Assembly: GCA_003049465.1 (NCBI GenBank)
Contig: PYSS01000002.1
Coordinates: 248,001 to 312,000 of the forward strand
DNA from: Magnaporthiopsis rhizophila
Taxonomy: Eukaryota; Ascomycota; Sordariomycetes; Magnaporthales; Magnaporthaceae
Reading direction: 5' to 3'
DNA length: 64,000 bases
Shown: positions 44,841 to 56,802 of the stretch, piece by piece
How the letters are laid out: every line of letters starts with the position of its first letter
Position numbering within the stretch: the first letter of the stretch is position 1
The notes under the pieces: generated by a model
Databases searched by the model: none
Seen by the model: the letters and a program-made list of their open reading frames with translations, nothing else
Told to the model about the DNA's origin: nothing
Position numbers and translations under genes: made by a program

Positions 44841-46774
44841 AGGATTTGTTTCGAGAGAGCCGTGCCGGGTTTTACTGGGATAGACGGATAGATAGACACA
44901 GAAACTGGGGCCTTTTAAGAATCTCTCGAGTGTATTTTAGTCTGCATATTTTAGACGCGTCTTTGCTTGCGCATGCCAGCTGGACAGACTCCCTTTCTTG
45001 GATAAATAGAGCATTGACTTTCTCGTCTGTGCGACTCGCATGCGGAAGCCAGTGTCGTCTGAATGCTATGCAGACTCCAACTCTGAGAAGCTTGGACCCC
45101 TGGGGGTTTGTCTGCTTGTTGCAGGACGGGTAGGGTAGTCCTAGGCGTTTCTCCTGCCAATCGAGCGCGTGAAACGCGCATCAAGCTTCCCTCTTCAGCC
45201 TCCCTTCTCCAGCATCCTTCCTTTGCTTCCAATTTTTTACTTCGTAAAAGTTTCCGTTTATAGCCTTTATTCTAGAATTCATCGACCAAGGGTCAAACAG
45301 CACCGCAAATCACATGGACCCCGACGGGCACCGGCACGAATTTCACGCATTGAGCCTTTTTTTTTTCCCCTTGCCTACCCAGCCCCTTTCGTGACGTGAC
45401 ATGGTGCCCCGGCGTCACCAAACAAAAAAAAAAAAAAAAAAAAAACCAGGCACAAAAACGTTGTCCTATCCCTTGGGTTCGGCAAAGCCGTCCGTCCGTT
45501 GGCTCCGATCGGTTTCGGCCCCGTTTCCCTGTCGCGTGCCGCGCAGGGCAGGGCAGGGCAGGGAGGAGGCGACTGTTGAATGGGGGTGACAGGCAGGCAG
45601 GCAGGGGATGGGGCCCCGGAACAGGAAAAAATACAAAAAAATTAAAAAAAAAAAAAACGGAAGAGGAAAAGGGACGCGAGAGTTTGGAAGGGCCGGACCT
45701 TGGACTATGCCGAGAAGGCCGTGATGCCGCGGCGTACATGGTCTGCATTACGAGGATAATGCAAACAAGAGAGCGGTTGATCTGCTTTCAAAGCCATGCG
45801 AGGTGGACATTGGACAGGTCCAAAAAAGGCAAATCATCCGCCATGAGACATTCTAGAATGGTCGAGGCAGGCACATGTGGTGAACGTTTACAAAAAAAAA
45901 CCAAAAAAAAAAACCAGCAATGTACTGTACATGTGAGGCAGATAGATATCTGTGTGTTTATATGGCTATAATGTAGCGCCCCCGTTCAGGAAACGCCTAG
46001 ACCAGGCCGGCAACCTCGCGTCATTCTGAGAGGTGAGACGTTATTTACATTGTTGGGTCCGTTCATGACTTTCTCTCAATCGCTCACGCCCTTGCCCTCA
46101 TCCAGACACAGTGGACAAAAAAGGCCTTGAGAGGGTCAAAGAACAGTAAACAATAAAAGAGAAATGTTGGCCCCTGCTGACCGAAAGGGCCAGCCTGGTT
46201 CGTCATCGTAATTTCCAATACACAAAAATAGTTGTTGCTCCTCCATCTGAGCACGGCACACCCCCTCACTCCAAGTCCCCAGCGTCCAACGTCCTGATCC
46301 CGAAAAAAAAGTACCAAGTGTCTCTGTGTATGAACAAAGAAAATGAAGAGAAAAAACAAAGCGAAGGTTGATATATCAAATCAAATCTTAAAAAGGGGTA
46401 TAAAACGACGAGTGATCATCGCTGGGGTATCCAAAAGTCCTCCATCCGAGAGCCTCCGTTCTTGGAGACTCCGGAAATACAAGAAAAGAGGCTGTGGTGA
46501 AAGAATGAACCAGACTGTATGCGTGAGTGTGTGTAAATTGCAATTAAAATCAAACCAGTAAAGTCCCGAAAAGGACAAAAAGTCCCGCACCGCGCCGTAT
46601 TGCAGACGGGTTGTGATGAAGACAAAGTGAATGTAGTATAAATAGACACGAAATGTTCAGAAAAGAAAAGAAAAGTGGGTTATTGTGTAGGAAAGGCTGC
46701 AAGTCCCTGTCGTTGTGTTCACAATATATCGTAGCTTCGGTAAAGACTGGCTTGACTGTTGTTGACCGGCACGT
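44841..46774. other. convergent 3' intergenic region
   Basis: A 1.9-kb spacer between the convergent PCS60 and LIM-protein genes. It has poly(A) tracts, notably 22 A at 45424-45445, and short GGCA-type direct repeats near 45545-45605. No supportable gene. Confidence 0.55.
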
Positions 46775-49011
46775 TCACATCATGCCCAGCCTCGTCATGC
46801 GCTTCTCCATCCTGGGACGGGATCCAGGGGCGCCGAGCCTGTTACCGCCGGCGGACATGCCGTACGGCTGACCACCCATGCCCCTGTTGCCGGGGAATCC
46901 CTTGGGGCCGCCAGGGAGGCCGGCTTGGGGTGGTCGTCTGGAGCCGGGGCCCAGATTGCTCGGCATCGGAACTCTGTTGGTGGGCTGGGGAGCCGGTTGG
47001 GTGCGCCTCCACGCGTCCCTCTCGCAGTACCGGCGGCCGCCGATCTCGAAATAGCCGTCGCTCAGGATCTGGCCACAGTCGGTACAGCGGAAGCAGGGTG
47101 GGTGGTACTTGGTGTCGCGCTCGTCGGCCAGATACTGGCCCTCGATGCCGATGTTGCACATGCCACACAGGCTTCCGTTCACCTCGTGGTAGTGCTGTTC
47201 GCAGTAGGGCATGTCGTCGTGCACGTAAAAGGTGGCCGAGGTGAATGGGTCGCGGCACGTGGTGCACACAAAGCAAACCTTGTGGTACCGTCCCGTCAGC
47301 CGTCCATCGGCGCTCGAGATGCTCTTTCCGGTGATGGGCTCGCGACACGCCTTGCAGTTGCCGCGGTTCTTGGGCACGGAATCCCCGGACCTCGGTCGCT
47401 GCGGAGCCCTCGAAGGCGCCGTCTCCGCCACCCGCTCAGGCGATGAGTATCGAGGTGACGGAGGGCGGCGGTTATCGCGTCCACGGTCCATCGAGTTGTC
47501 CCAGCCGGGAGATGGTATGGGCGATGGAGCTCGTTGCGAGTAGGGATCGTTTCGGCTGTTCTGGCGGCGGCTGGACGATTGGTTTCGCGACGGCCGCGGC
47601 CGCTCGTGGGTACGGTCCTGGGCGGTGGGCGGGTCACGGTTATTCCCAAGAGATGCCATGTCGTCCATGGACGACTGAAGATCCTGCATCAGACTGTCAA
47701 AGCTAGATGTGTCGGATGGCTTCCTTGTTGGACGCGACCGAAGCGAGCGGCTTGGACTCGTCTGCGAGCTCGTCTGGCTCGGTCGGCTTGAGCCGTTTGA
47801 CGAAAGCGAAGAGTTGGGACTGTGGTAAGGATTTCCAATTCCAAACTCGTCCGTCAGGTCAGGGGGCGCTGGGTTACTACCATCACGGGTCGGCGGCCTG
47901 TTGTACGAGCTCGTCCCCAGCGGCGGCGGCTGGTGCGACGTGTCAGGTCCCATTGGGGGTTGCTGACCATACATATCGTTGGATGGACTCCGCTGCTGGT
48001 CTGGGCGGGATCCAGGCTCAGAGGGAGTCCGCAGGAGAGGGCCCACGGGCTCGGTCTCACGAGGAAAAGTGCGCGACCGGGAGCCGAAAGGCTCCGGCTC
48101 GAATGCGTCCGGGGAACGCTGCGGAGGTCCAAAGCCACCATAGCCATTCGACCTTGGCGCCCGCGGTTGGTTGCCGCCGCCGCCACCAAAGCCGGCGTTG
48201 GTGTTGGAAGTTTGTGGCCGCTCGCCGTAGGGATTGCCCATATCACCCATTCGATCATCGCCACTGGGCCTCCTTGGAGGCGGGTCCCGGCTGGCTGCTG
48301 ACGGTCTCCTGCCTGCATCGAACGGACCGGGCGCAATCGAGTTCATGCGAGCGAGTAGGTTCGGAGCCTGCTTCTTTCCTGTGTCTGCTGGGTACATTTG
48401 GTCGTCAAACTCGTTCATTCCACCATAGCCGCCAGACCGGCGCTGCCGGGGCTGCTGAGGGGTCGGGTCTTCCTCATTCGCGATCTTTGGCGCGAAGTAG
48501 TCCTCGGAGCGGCCGGCAAGTGATCGGGCGTTGGGCGTCAGGGGCGAATCGCTCCGAGACGCTGTGCCGCTCGAGTTGCTCACAGGTGTCAGTTGTCCAG
48601 CACGGTAGTACGTACGGTCTAGCAAGCCTTTGTTAGTTACGGGTTCTCGTGACCGTGTCAAAGATCAGGGAGGAGTTCATGTGACATACTCGCTGCGAGC
48701 GTGTCGACTTTTGGTGGTGGCGGTACGCGTCCTATCTTCTCGTGTACCTCCTTGTTGAAGGGCATAAAGGTGTCAAGCTTCTCCTTGTCCGGAGGAGGCG
48801 GCACTGCAAATAAGGTAGCGCGTAAGCAAGATGTATGTGAATGCAGAGACGCGGCGTGACGGGAAGATGCGCTATGCAGGTACTTACTTGGCGGTTCTTC
48901 TGCTGAGCCGCCGCAGATGTGCTCTCCCATCATGGAGATCTCGATCTGGTTCCCGCAAGACGAGCATTTTATCGTTGGCAGAAAGCTCGACTGCCTCTCC
49001 AGGGCCGCCAT
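46775..49011 (-). CDS. paxillin-like protein with two LIM domains
   Basis: Three exons, complement(join(46775..48627,48690..48803,48888..49011)), 696 residues. The N-terminus has a compact CxxC...HxC cluster (C16, C19, H31, C33) in LPTIKCSSCG and EISMMGEHICGG, likely a small zinc site. A ~460-residue Pro/Ser/Gly-rich disordered region follows, with many SP sites. Two adjacent LIM zinc fingers lie near the end: LIM1 from C504 (CKACREPI ... CTTCRDPF ... CEQHYHE) and LIM2 from C567 (CGMCNIGI ... HPPCFRCTDCGQIL ... CERDAW). The tail is Gly/Pro/Arg-rich. Introns (84 and 62 nt) have GTAAGT and GTATGT donors; the second ends CTAACAAAG. Fungal relatives such as Pxl1 act at the septum and polarity sites with Rho GTPases; that role here is inferred. 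LIM domains are certain, the orthology less so. Confidence 0.88.
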
Positions 49012-52000
49012 GCTGGGCCAGCTCCGTATGTGTTACTTCCTGTCTGTTCCTCCACGGCTCCTATGTTGCTTCGTTCGTATTCGGTTGGCGTCTTCTTTTT
49101 GTGCTACCGGCCCGTTTTCGTTCGGTTCTGATGGTTGAGGATGGCCAAGGTCGGCAGGTCTCCGCAGCAAGCGGGCTGGCGGTCGTTTTCTACTTGAGCT
49201 CGCGGCCGTTTTAAGTGCGACCACCCGGGATTGGTTGTTTCTTTCAGACTGGAGTGAAGCGCCGTGTACTATAAACAGATGCTAGGAATGTCCCTGGAAG
49301 AGTTTTCGGCTTGGAGAAACCAGGTGGTCTCGTGGCTGCGTATAGGTGGTGTCGTTCAAAAAGCAAGAAGGGGAGGGGGGTGTGTGACAAGGAGATCGAG
49401 TTCGGGGTCAGGGACCGAGAAGACGGAGACACCGCGGGCGCGCGAGGCAAAGATATGGGTCAAGGATGTAGTCTTGATAAAGAAAGAGGCAACACCAGGG
49501 ATTGGGCTGTTCTGGGGCCAGGTGACAGGTGGTGGGCGGCTGTCTGCCGATTGCTGTTGCGATGTGTGTCTCAGTCTCGAGGGGCCGACCTTGGGTTGAC
49601 CATGCAATTGAGGCCGAGCAGAGGTGAAGACGGGGGCGGCTCAGAATGGGAAAAGCGCCTGCAACAGGCAGGACCCCTGCACCGTGGCGTCGGCCCCTGG
49701 GCGCCGTCTGGCCTGTACCCCTGCCCTGAATCATGGGTGGTCCACAGGAGCCAGTGGGACTGGACGGTGTGGTACGCAATGCGGAGAGTGGTGTCCTGAT
49801 CAAGACGAGATGGAGCCCAGCAGACCCAAGTCGCTAGGCCCTGGACCCTGTATTTCCGCCCATGAATGGTGGGCTCCCAAATTGATGAATGGCACGGAAG
49901 ACGGGGTGGAAATGTAGCAGCCGGAGCCTGAACCAGACAAAGGAAACGAATGCCTTGGAAGGCTTCTTCCTTGTCAATCGATGACAGGAGGACGATGCCC
50001 AATGGCGCGTCGGAAGACCCCGATCGAGACGTTGTCCAAGAGCAAGGCAGCCATGCTGAGGAAGCCCGAGATGTCGGTGTGCGTCTTTTTCTCCCCTCCC
50101 GCACCTGGTCTGGAGCTCTGTAGCGCATACACGAGGAGGAGTTTGGGAGGAGCCCCTGGCGGGGAGGGGAGCATTAGGGAGCCTCACATGCGGGTGTGCA
50201 TGCACACCTGCTGCAGATGTTGGAGTTGCCAATGCTGCGCTAGCCTCATCTAGTCCCTGCACCAAACATGCTGGCGTCAAATATGCAGCCTGCAGCAAAC
50301 ATTTGATGTCGGTGTGGACGGGCCAGGGGTCCCTGTCTGTGCCTGGCCTGTCCTTCACTGGCGAGCTAAGCCGTTTTCGACCCCCGACGATGTCTGTTCT
50401 CTTGAGGATCAAACCGTGCAGGGAACATTATCCACTGTTTGCCCGTTGATGTTTCCTGTCCGCGATGGAACCATTTTCCAAGTCTTTCCCTGCCTGGCCA
50501 GCATTGAAACGACCTCACGTGCAGAAGCGGATAGAATCGGTCCCTCTCGCTAGAGACGCCGGCAATTGATATGTTTTTGCGACGAACTGGCGGGTCGGTG
50601 CGAACATGAAAACTCTCGCGAGGTGAATCGTTTTATCGGCCGATCCGACAACCCAAAGTAGGTAATCTTCATCTATTCCCGAAGCGGCTCGTTCCCTTGG
50701 CCGAACTTTTGTTTTGCCAGTGTTCGGGCTCTTTTTCGTCCAGCCTTCTTTGCTTTTGGTTAGGTTGGTCTGTGGTTAAACGTGTCTTGTTCCAGAAAGT
50801 CGAGAAAGGTCGGGCAGCTAGAAATTGGTGAACGCAACCGTTACCTTGGGACCGGCGCTGGTATTTGTATTGGAGGAGGGCTAAATGGTGAGCTCTTTTT
50901 ATCCCAAACACAACAATACAGAAACATGAAACGCCATTTGTTGGCAACCTTTGGTTCCGCAAATTGATCGAGATCGTTGGCGTCTTTTCCGGACCCCTGC
51001 CGTCCACAGCCGACGCCACGCTTGCCGTAGCATGGCGCGAAGGCTCGAGGTTGGCTGCACAGTCGCCTCCGATAGGTAACATAATTTGGCGTCGACGGTC
51101 GGACGGGCTTGCATTCGACAGCTTTTAGCCTGCTTTCGGGCATGGCACGGATCCCAAATGACGGCTGTCAAGCCGATACCTCGACGGCGAAATGCACTGT
51201 CGCCAGGAAATGCGAAATGCAGGTTGGTGTTGCATTTATGTTGTTGTTGGTAATGCCCTCGAGTCTGTCTCTCTCTACCACCCCAGCTCCCAGCCCCTTT
51301 GCGCCGCATGTGTCGCATTTAGCCTGCAAAGCGAGGGGATATCCCGCCGGATCTCGGCTGCGGCAGCGTCTGTTGGCGACATGCCGGGGGAAAGCAAAAA
51401 CAGAGCAACCCCTCCTCGTCATCTCGCTGGCCTTGGGTCGCAATCCACGGGATGAGGTTATTTCGGCGGAAAGCCATGTCATGTGCTTTGCTGGGTGGTA
51501 GGTAATGCATTGCCAGCCTACCACAGTACATGAACATTTCCGCCTTACCCAGACATCAGGCTCTACCAAATCCTCAATCTGACGCAAGGGCAATCACTCG
51601 GTACCAGAAGACGAGGCGAGAGAAGCGGTGATAATACCCCGGTCGGCAATACCAAAAGCAGCCAATCATCCGGCCTGGAGCTGCAACCTTGGATGGGAGG
51701 TGGACAGGGTTGAGCTCAAGAGGGTGGTGGCATCCTTTTCCCCTTCCGTTCTTGGAAAGTCGCCCATCATAGTCGCGCTAGCCAAGAGAACGCCGCCCCT
51801 GTTGCTGTGGAGGACGCTGAGCTAACGAGATTGACCGTCAGCCCGGCTGGCAACGAGCAGCCGGGCAATCAAGGTCCGCGTTGTCGGCGGTTTTTGGTTC
51901 CGTCCATTGCGCTCTCTGGGATTTATTTCAACTTCCCATCCATACCGTAAGCAGGTCGTCTCCGAATCTCCTGTGGCTGACCTTGAGATTGATGGGATAA

Positions 52001-55000
52001 CTCAAGGTCGAACTCCCCGCTTTGTCTTGTCCCAAATCCAAGAGCTTGATTCCAATCTTTGCATCGCCCGTTCACCAATGTGGCCTCGTTCGCAGGGCGG
52101 GAGCCTGATGGAGAGGTGATGATGGTGATGCAAGAGACAGCCCCGACACGACAGGATGGCAGGTGGTTGTCCTGTTACATTTCTTAATTTTAAAAATACG
52201 CCGAAATGGACGTGATCTTCCATGCGTGCCGATGAAGAATTGGAAGTGCTCGCATCCCAATGCTACCCTGCCAGGAGTGGCAGGTAGGCCGAAAGGGTAG
52301 AGGTTCGTCAATACCCGCTGCTTACCACATACTTTAGCGTCGTCGTGTCCCCCTCCCCACCTTCACATTCGCCCGATTAGGCCAAAGGACGAGGTTCCTG
52401 GCAGCCGATCGACATCTCGTGACTGCGGCTACTGCAGGAGCGAGCACGCCAGCCTCCCATTTTGTGTGTGATCGTCTCTGGTTATCACGTCGTTCAAAAA
52501 TAACCTGCCCGGCGCCCGCTTTCGCAACAAGCTTAACCTTGGATTCGAGTCGGCTGTCATGTTTCGGCATGTCGGCCACGTTCCCGGACACGTCCACTCC
52601 AGAGTTGGGGGTTGACAGGCTCGCCCAAGGGGCAAGCCTGTTAAATAAAGAGCTCGAAGGGTCGTGTCACAGATAAATCTCTCCATGTTCGGATACATCA
52701 TACAATCTAGTTCGAACGGGCCTACTTATTCAATTGCCGGTGGATCAAGCCCAATTCTGAACCGGCCGATCTTGGCCTCATCACCACCCGGGCGACCATT
52801 CGCCTATGGCCGACTAGACGGCGGCATGGGTTTCCCAGGTGAGCGCGTACGGCTCGCTGCAACGCACGTACATACGATGCAGAGAATTGCGAATGTCTGG
52901 GCGGGGTGTCCCTGTCCAACCATGGCTCCCGGCCGGTAGTTGCTCATCAACGTCGTAGCCTACCTAAATGTGCGACGGGGTGCGTGATGATAATGGTATG
53001 AATCCATGTTGTTGTCGTCGCCGAGAGAGGCGCCGCGCGGATGTTGCTTCTTGTTTGAGTAGACACTTTCCGTTCCCCGTCTCCTCCAAAGGGTTTCCTT
53101 CCCCTCATGCTACTGGACGTGGTTGCATGCGATATTGAGGTATTTTTATCGTCTCGTCTCGCTTGCGGCACGAATGGGGCGCTGAGCCGCAGCCCGGCCT
53201 GGGCTGGCCGATAGTTTGGCCGTGCCTCAGGATGGGTCTATGTATCCTCCACATTCCCGCTCCAGGTTTGAGACTGTCTTTGCCTATCATCATTTCCCCC
53301 ACCTGCTTTCTCCAGATTCTCCCGCCCGTTGCCCAAGACATTTCTTGTGTGCACGGTGCATATAGATTTAGAGTTGGCATTATCACGATCCGATCGCATA
53401 TCGTTCAATTTGATGATGAGGGCTTTGAATTAAGGGGTTCGGAGGCGACTTCCTACCCAGATGACGAGCGAGCGAGGCTCGTGGCAAATCTCCCAAACCG
53501 AGGTCCCGCCCATTGTTTCCCCTCTCGTATTCATTACGATGTCCAGGGCGCATGAAAACATGGTTCTGGAGCTTTAGTCTCATTCACCCTCCAGACAAAG
53601 GTGTGTGGTGCGCATACCTAGGTAGGTATGTGGGTGGTGTATTTTAATCCTTCACAAATACGTGGTGACCGATTTATCGAACCTGCTTGCCTCGTTGTGG
53701 AATTTCAAGGGCGGCAATGCGGTGGAGTCCTGACAGCAACAAAATCCATCCCCTCCCGGCTGTCAAAGTTCAAGCGGCTGCCGTACCCATCATTCAGCCC
53801 TTCCGGGCTGGATCGGGCTGTCAACCGGCCTCCTAGCCGCTCAACCATGCCAGGCGGGCGGGAGCTGAAACCCGCTAGCTCACGGGCCAGACATAGACCC
53901 GCGATCGATATTTTTTCTTTTCGGCTCCCGCGGATCCATACGGGGTCTATAGTCCGATCATTTATATCTTATCCCGCAGGGTAAGCCGGAAAAAGCGGCC
54001 ATGGCATGAAATCCGCACGGTTTCGTCTCGGCCGAACCACGTCCTAATCCATAAAGCCCCCACGGCCACCTGCGGCACCAAGCCACTCAACCAGAAACCA
54101 AAAATCCGCAAAAGCCGCCTTTGAGCCGCTCGGGACTTTTGTATAAAGATCCAGCCCGATCGATGGCCTCCCTGTTCGTCCCTTGTTATCGCGATTGTGT
54201 ATCCGAGGACGGGTAGAACATCCCGTCCTCACGCGGGCGCCCGCGGGCTGGGTTACCGATTCATGGGTATTCTGGGCTGCTCATGTGTGTGCCGGGACAC
54301 ACGACCGATACATTTTGATCGAGGCGTGTCGTACCCGTAGTTGCGGCCCACCCTCCACAAACAAACTCGTGATGTGTGAGACATGTGCGAGCCCCAACTA
54401 CAAATTGGTTGCCACACCATCTGCGCGGCTTGTATTCCCCAAAAGATAAACGTATGCAGGTCTCACTCACATGGAGGTGGGCGGTAGACGTTTAGAGGAG
54501 GGAATGCGAGGGCCGAATGCGAGGAGTTGCCCACGGCATCTCTGCCACCGTGCTCGTCCGGTTGGCCGAGCTTATTTATAACGTGCCAGGGCCTGTCGCC
54601 GAGAGCTTCAGCTCATTTCACAGACCCATCGGCCACGAGGCTGCAAGCGGGAGTCCCGCCTGTCAGCCCCAGACAGCGGAGGAGCGCTCTCCGGCTGCAC
54701 GGTCTGACACGTGCGTTGCGGGTGGGTGTGAATGAGAGGGAGGGAAAGTGGCCACAGGGGCCACACCGGCGGCATCGGCCCCATTTCCAGCGCCCCTCCT
54801 CGCCGCGGGGGACCGATTTAGCCCCTCTATCTCCGACTTTGTCCGCCGCGAAACCGGAGTTCTGGGATTGAACATTGAGGATTTCAATTTGGGTCTGGGT
54901 CTGGTCGGGCAGGTGCGACCAACGTAAAACCCCGCGCCCGAGCTGCAGTGCTCCCCTCCTGCCGTGTGCCCCGAATATTAAGGCACCAGACCTCGTGCAG

Positions 55001-56064
55001 GGCCGTGGCGGGATTTTCCCGCTTGCCCAGTCCGCTCCTCCCCCATCCATGCTTTTATTGGCAATCATCACATCGAGGTGACGCTTCCATTCGGGAGTGC
55101 TCTCCGCTTCGCTTGCCCATCTCACCCACCATCACGACAACTCACTTCACTGAATCCGGCCTCGTGCTGCTGCCCGCCTGACGCAGGTTGACCTTGAGCT
55201 GATGGAATGGATGTCCTTTTGTCACCTCGCTTCCTCCTGCCCCGCGAGGCGACGAAGTCGGCTCATTATTTGTGCTACCAGGCCCTCGCTGTGTAAGCTG
55301 CAGGATGCTCCTCCCTGGTCGTGCAACCTCATTCGAGAGCCCCCATGCATGCTGCGTCACCACCCGTCACCCAACCGCCTGGGATAGCGAAAAGGTGCAC
55401 TCTGCAGCACCGTCACCTTCCCACTCGCCACAGCCCACCCTTATCTCGTCCTGGCACTGGACGAGACGGGCGCCGGCGTTCGGCTCTGCAGTGTCAAGTG
55501 TCCCGCCCTGCATGCCCTGCCCTTCACCGCCAGACCACAAACGGCCCACATGAACCAGCGCGGCCCAAGATACCGTACCGGCGCTGTGGTTATACTGTAT
55601 TCTACGCGCCTACCGAATCCGAGGCAGGGATTGGTTTTCTTTCTTTTTTCTTCGGCTCCGGGCGCTTGTGCTAAGCCCGTAAGGGCGCATGGTTTCCTTC
55701 TCGTCCTGTCACAAGCCGGACCAACAAACGAGGGAGAAAAAAAAAGAAAACAGATAGCAGTAAATCCACTCGCACATAAATTCCCTCTCTCTTTTTCTTG
55801 CCATCGTCCGATCAAACGCAGCACAAAAGCAGCAACCCGTCTTCGCCTCACTGCCGTCACGCCTCATCTCAACCTTGTCCTTCTCGATCTCTTGTGTGAT
55901 TTCTGTTGAGCAACCTGCAGGAGTGATTTCAGACAGGGTCTGGACCTGGTCTGTCGTGTCGGCTTAACCGCCTCGATATAACCTCTTGTGCAGTTGTCTG
56001 ATCGCTGCTCTCCTGGGGCACGATCACCCAGCATCGTCAAGACGTTTTCCAATCTCCTTAACTC

Positions 56065-56401
56065 GTGAGTACATCCCCTCTGCGTGAACTGTGCTGGGTC
56101 TTCAGCGGCAAACGGGTGCCGCCAAGCTTCCGCCCGGGCCTTCCGTACCGTCCGTCCGGTGTCGAGTCCCTCATCCCTTGATACACGTACACCTGCCATA
56201 CGGGGAGAGCCCAATTTTTAGAAATGTAAAAGAGCGTGGTAAAAGCACTGCCTTGTTGGCATTTGCAAACGAAAAAAAAAGTACTTTTTCACGCTTTTTT
56301 ACGTTTTGAAAAATTGGGCTCTCTAGGTATAGTAACCTATGTGCGGTGGCCTGGCCAAGCACTTGGGAATTGCATCGCGTCTAACATGTCGGTCTGCACA
56401 G
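56065..56401 (+). other. probable 5'-UTR intron of INO1
   Basis: A strong donor (GTGAGT, 56065-56070) follows a pyrimidine-rich stretch at 55850-55915 that looks like a transcription start region. A CTAAC branch-like site (56381-56385) and CACAG acceptor (56400-56401) lie 337 bp downstream. Splicing would leave a short leader before the ATG at 56803. A TATA-like CTATAAGA at 56602 offers an alternative, closer promoter. RNA evidence is needed to decide. Confidence 0.4.
56198..56330. repeat. 133-bp imperfect inverted repeat (MITE-like)
   Basis: The arms 56198-56248 and 56281-56330 are inverted copies at roughly 80% identity by eye, including an exact 15-mer (GAGAGCCCAATTTTT at 56205-56219, its complement at 56309-56323). 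The loop is 32 nt. The arms are A/T-rich compared with the surroundings. There is no clear target-site duplication, so a foldback/MITE origin is possible but not proven. Confidence 0.85.
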
Positions 56402-56601
56402 CGTCCACCACCCCTACGCCGGAGCCCGTTGCTCAGCCTCCCCTGGGAGTGCGGCGGACTCACCCGACACCCTCTGAGATCCTTCGTCCAACTCAGCACT
56501 TATCAGTTAATCACCTCAAGGGGCCTGCCAATCTCTCCCGTCCCCCTCACTGCCTCTAGGGGCATCACTCCCCTCACCTTCACACCTTCTGTGCTACCTA
56601 C

Positions 56602-56609
56602 CTATAAGA
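56602..56609 (+). promoter_or_regulatory. TATA-like element upstream of INO1
   Basis: CTATAAGA lies about 200 bp upstream of the INO1 ATG, next to CTACCTAC. It is compatible with a core promoter but could instead sit in the transcribed leader. Confidence 0.3.
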
Positions 56610-56802
56610 GGCCCCCTGCCCCTTGGCTCCCTGCCGCCATCATAAACCCAAAAGCTTTCCCGTCACACATCGCCTCCATCGCTTCGGCCAGGCTAGTCCT
56701 CCAGGTCCTAATATCGTCAGCCATATTTTTATCATTATTATCGTCGTCATCACTACCATCATTACCCAGCATAAATACCAGCAACACCCTCCAACCTGGG
56801 AG

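Larger units (their letters stand above)
49012..56802. other. 7.8-kb gene-poor region upstream of INO1
   Basis: I find no intact gene between the divergent LIM-protein and INO1 starts. The first few hundred bases should be the LIM gene promoter; the last ~950 bases look like the INO1 promoter, leader and probable leader intron. In between are short, mutually overlapping frames on both strands and a palindromic CATACCTAGGTAGGTATG element at 53613-53630. A rapidly evolving or non-coding-RNA gene could be missed by eye. Confidence 0.5.

Noticed and set aside
56623..56802. 60-codon N-terminal extension of INO1
   Set aside because: It reads a pyrimidine/ATT-rich leader, contains an odd hydrophobic stretch, and Ino1 proteins normally start at MAPHAE-like sequence.
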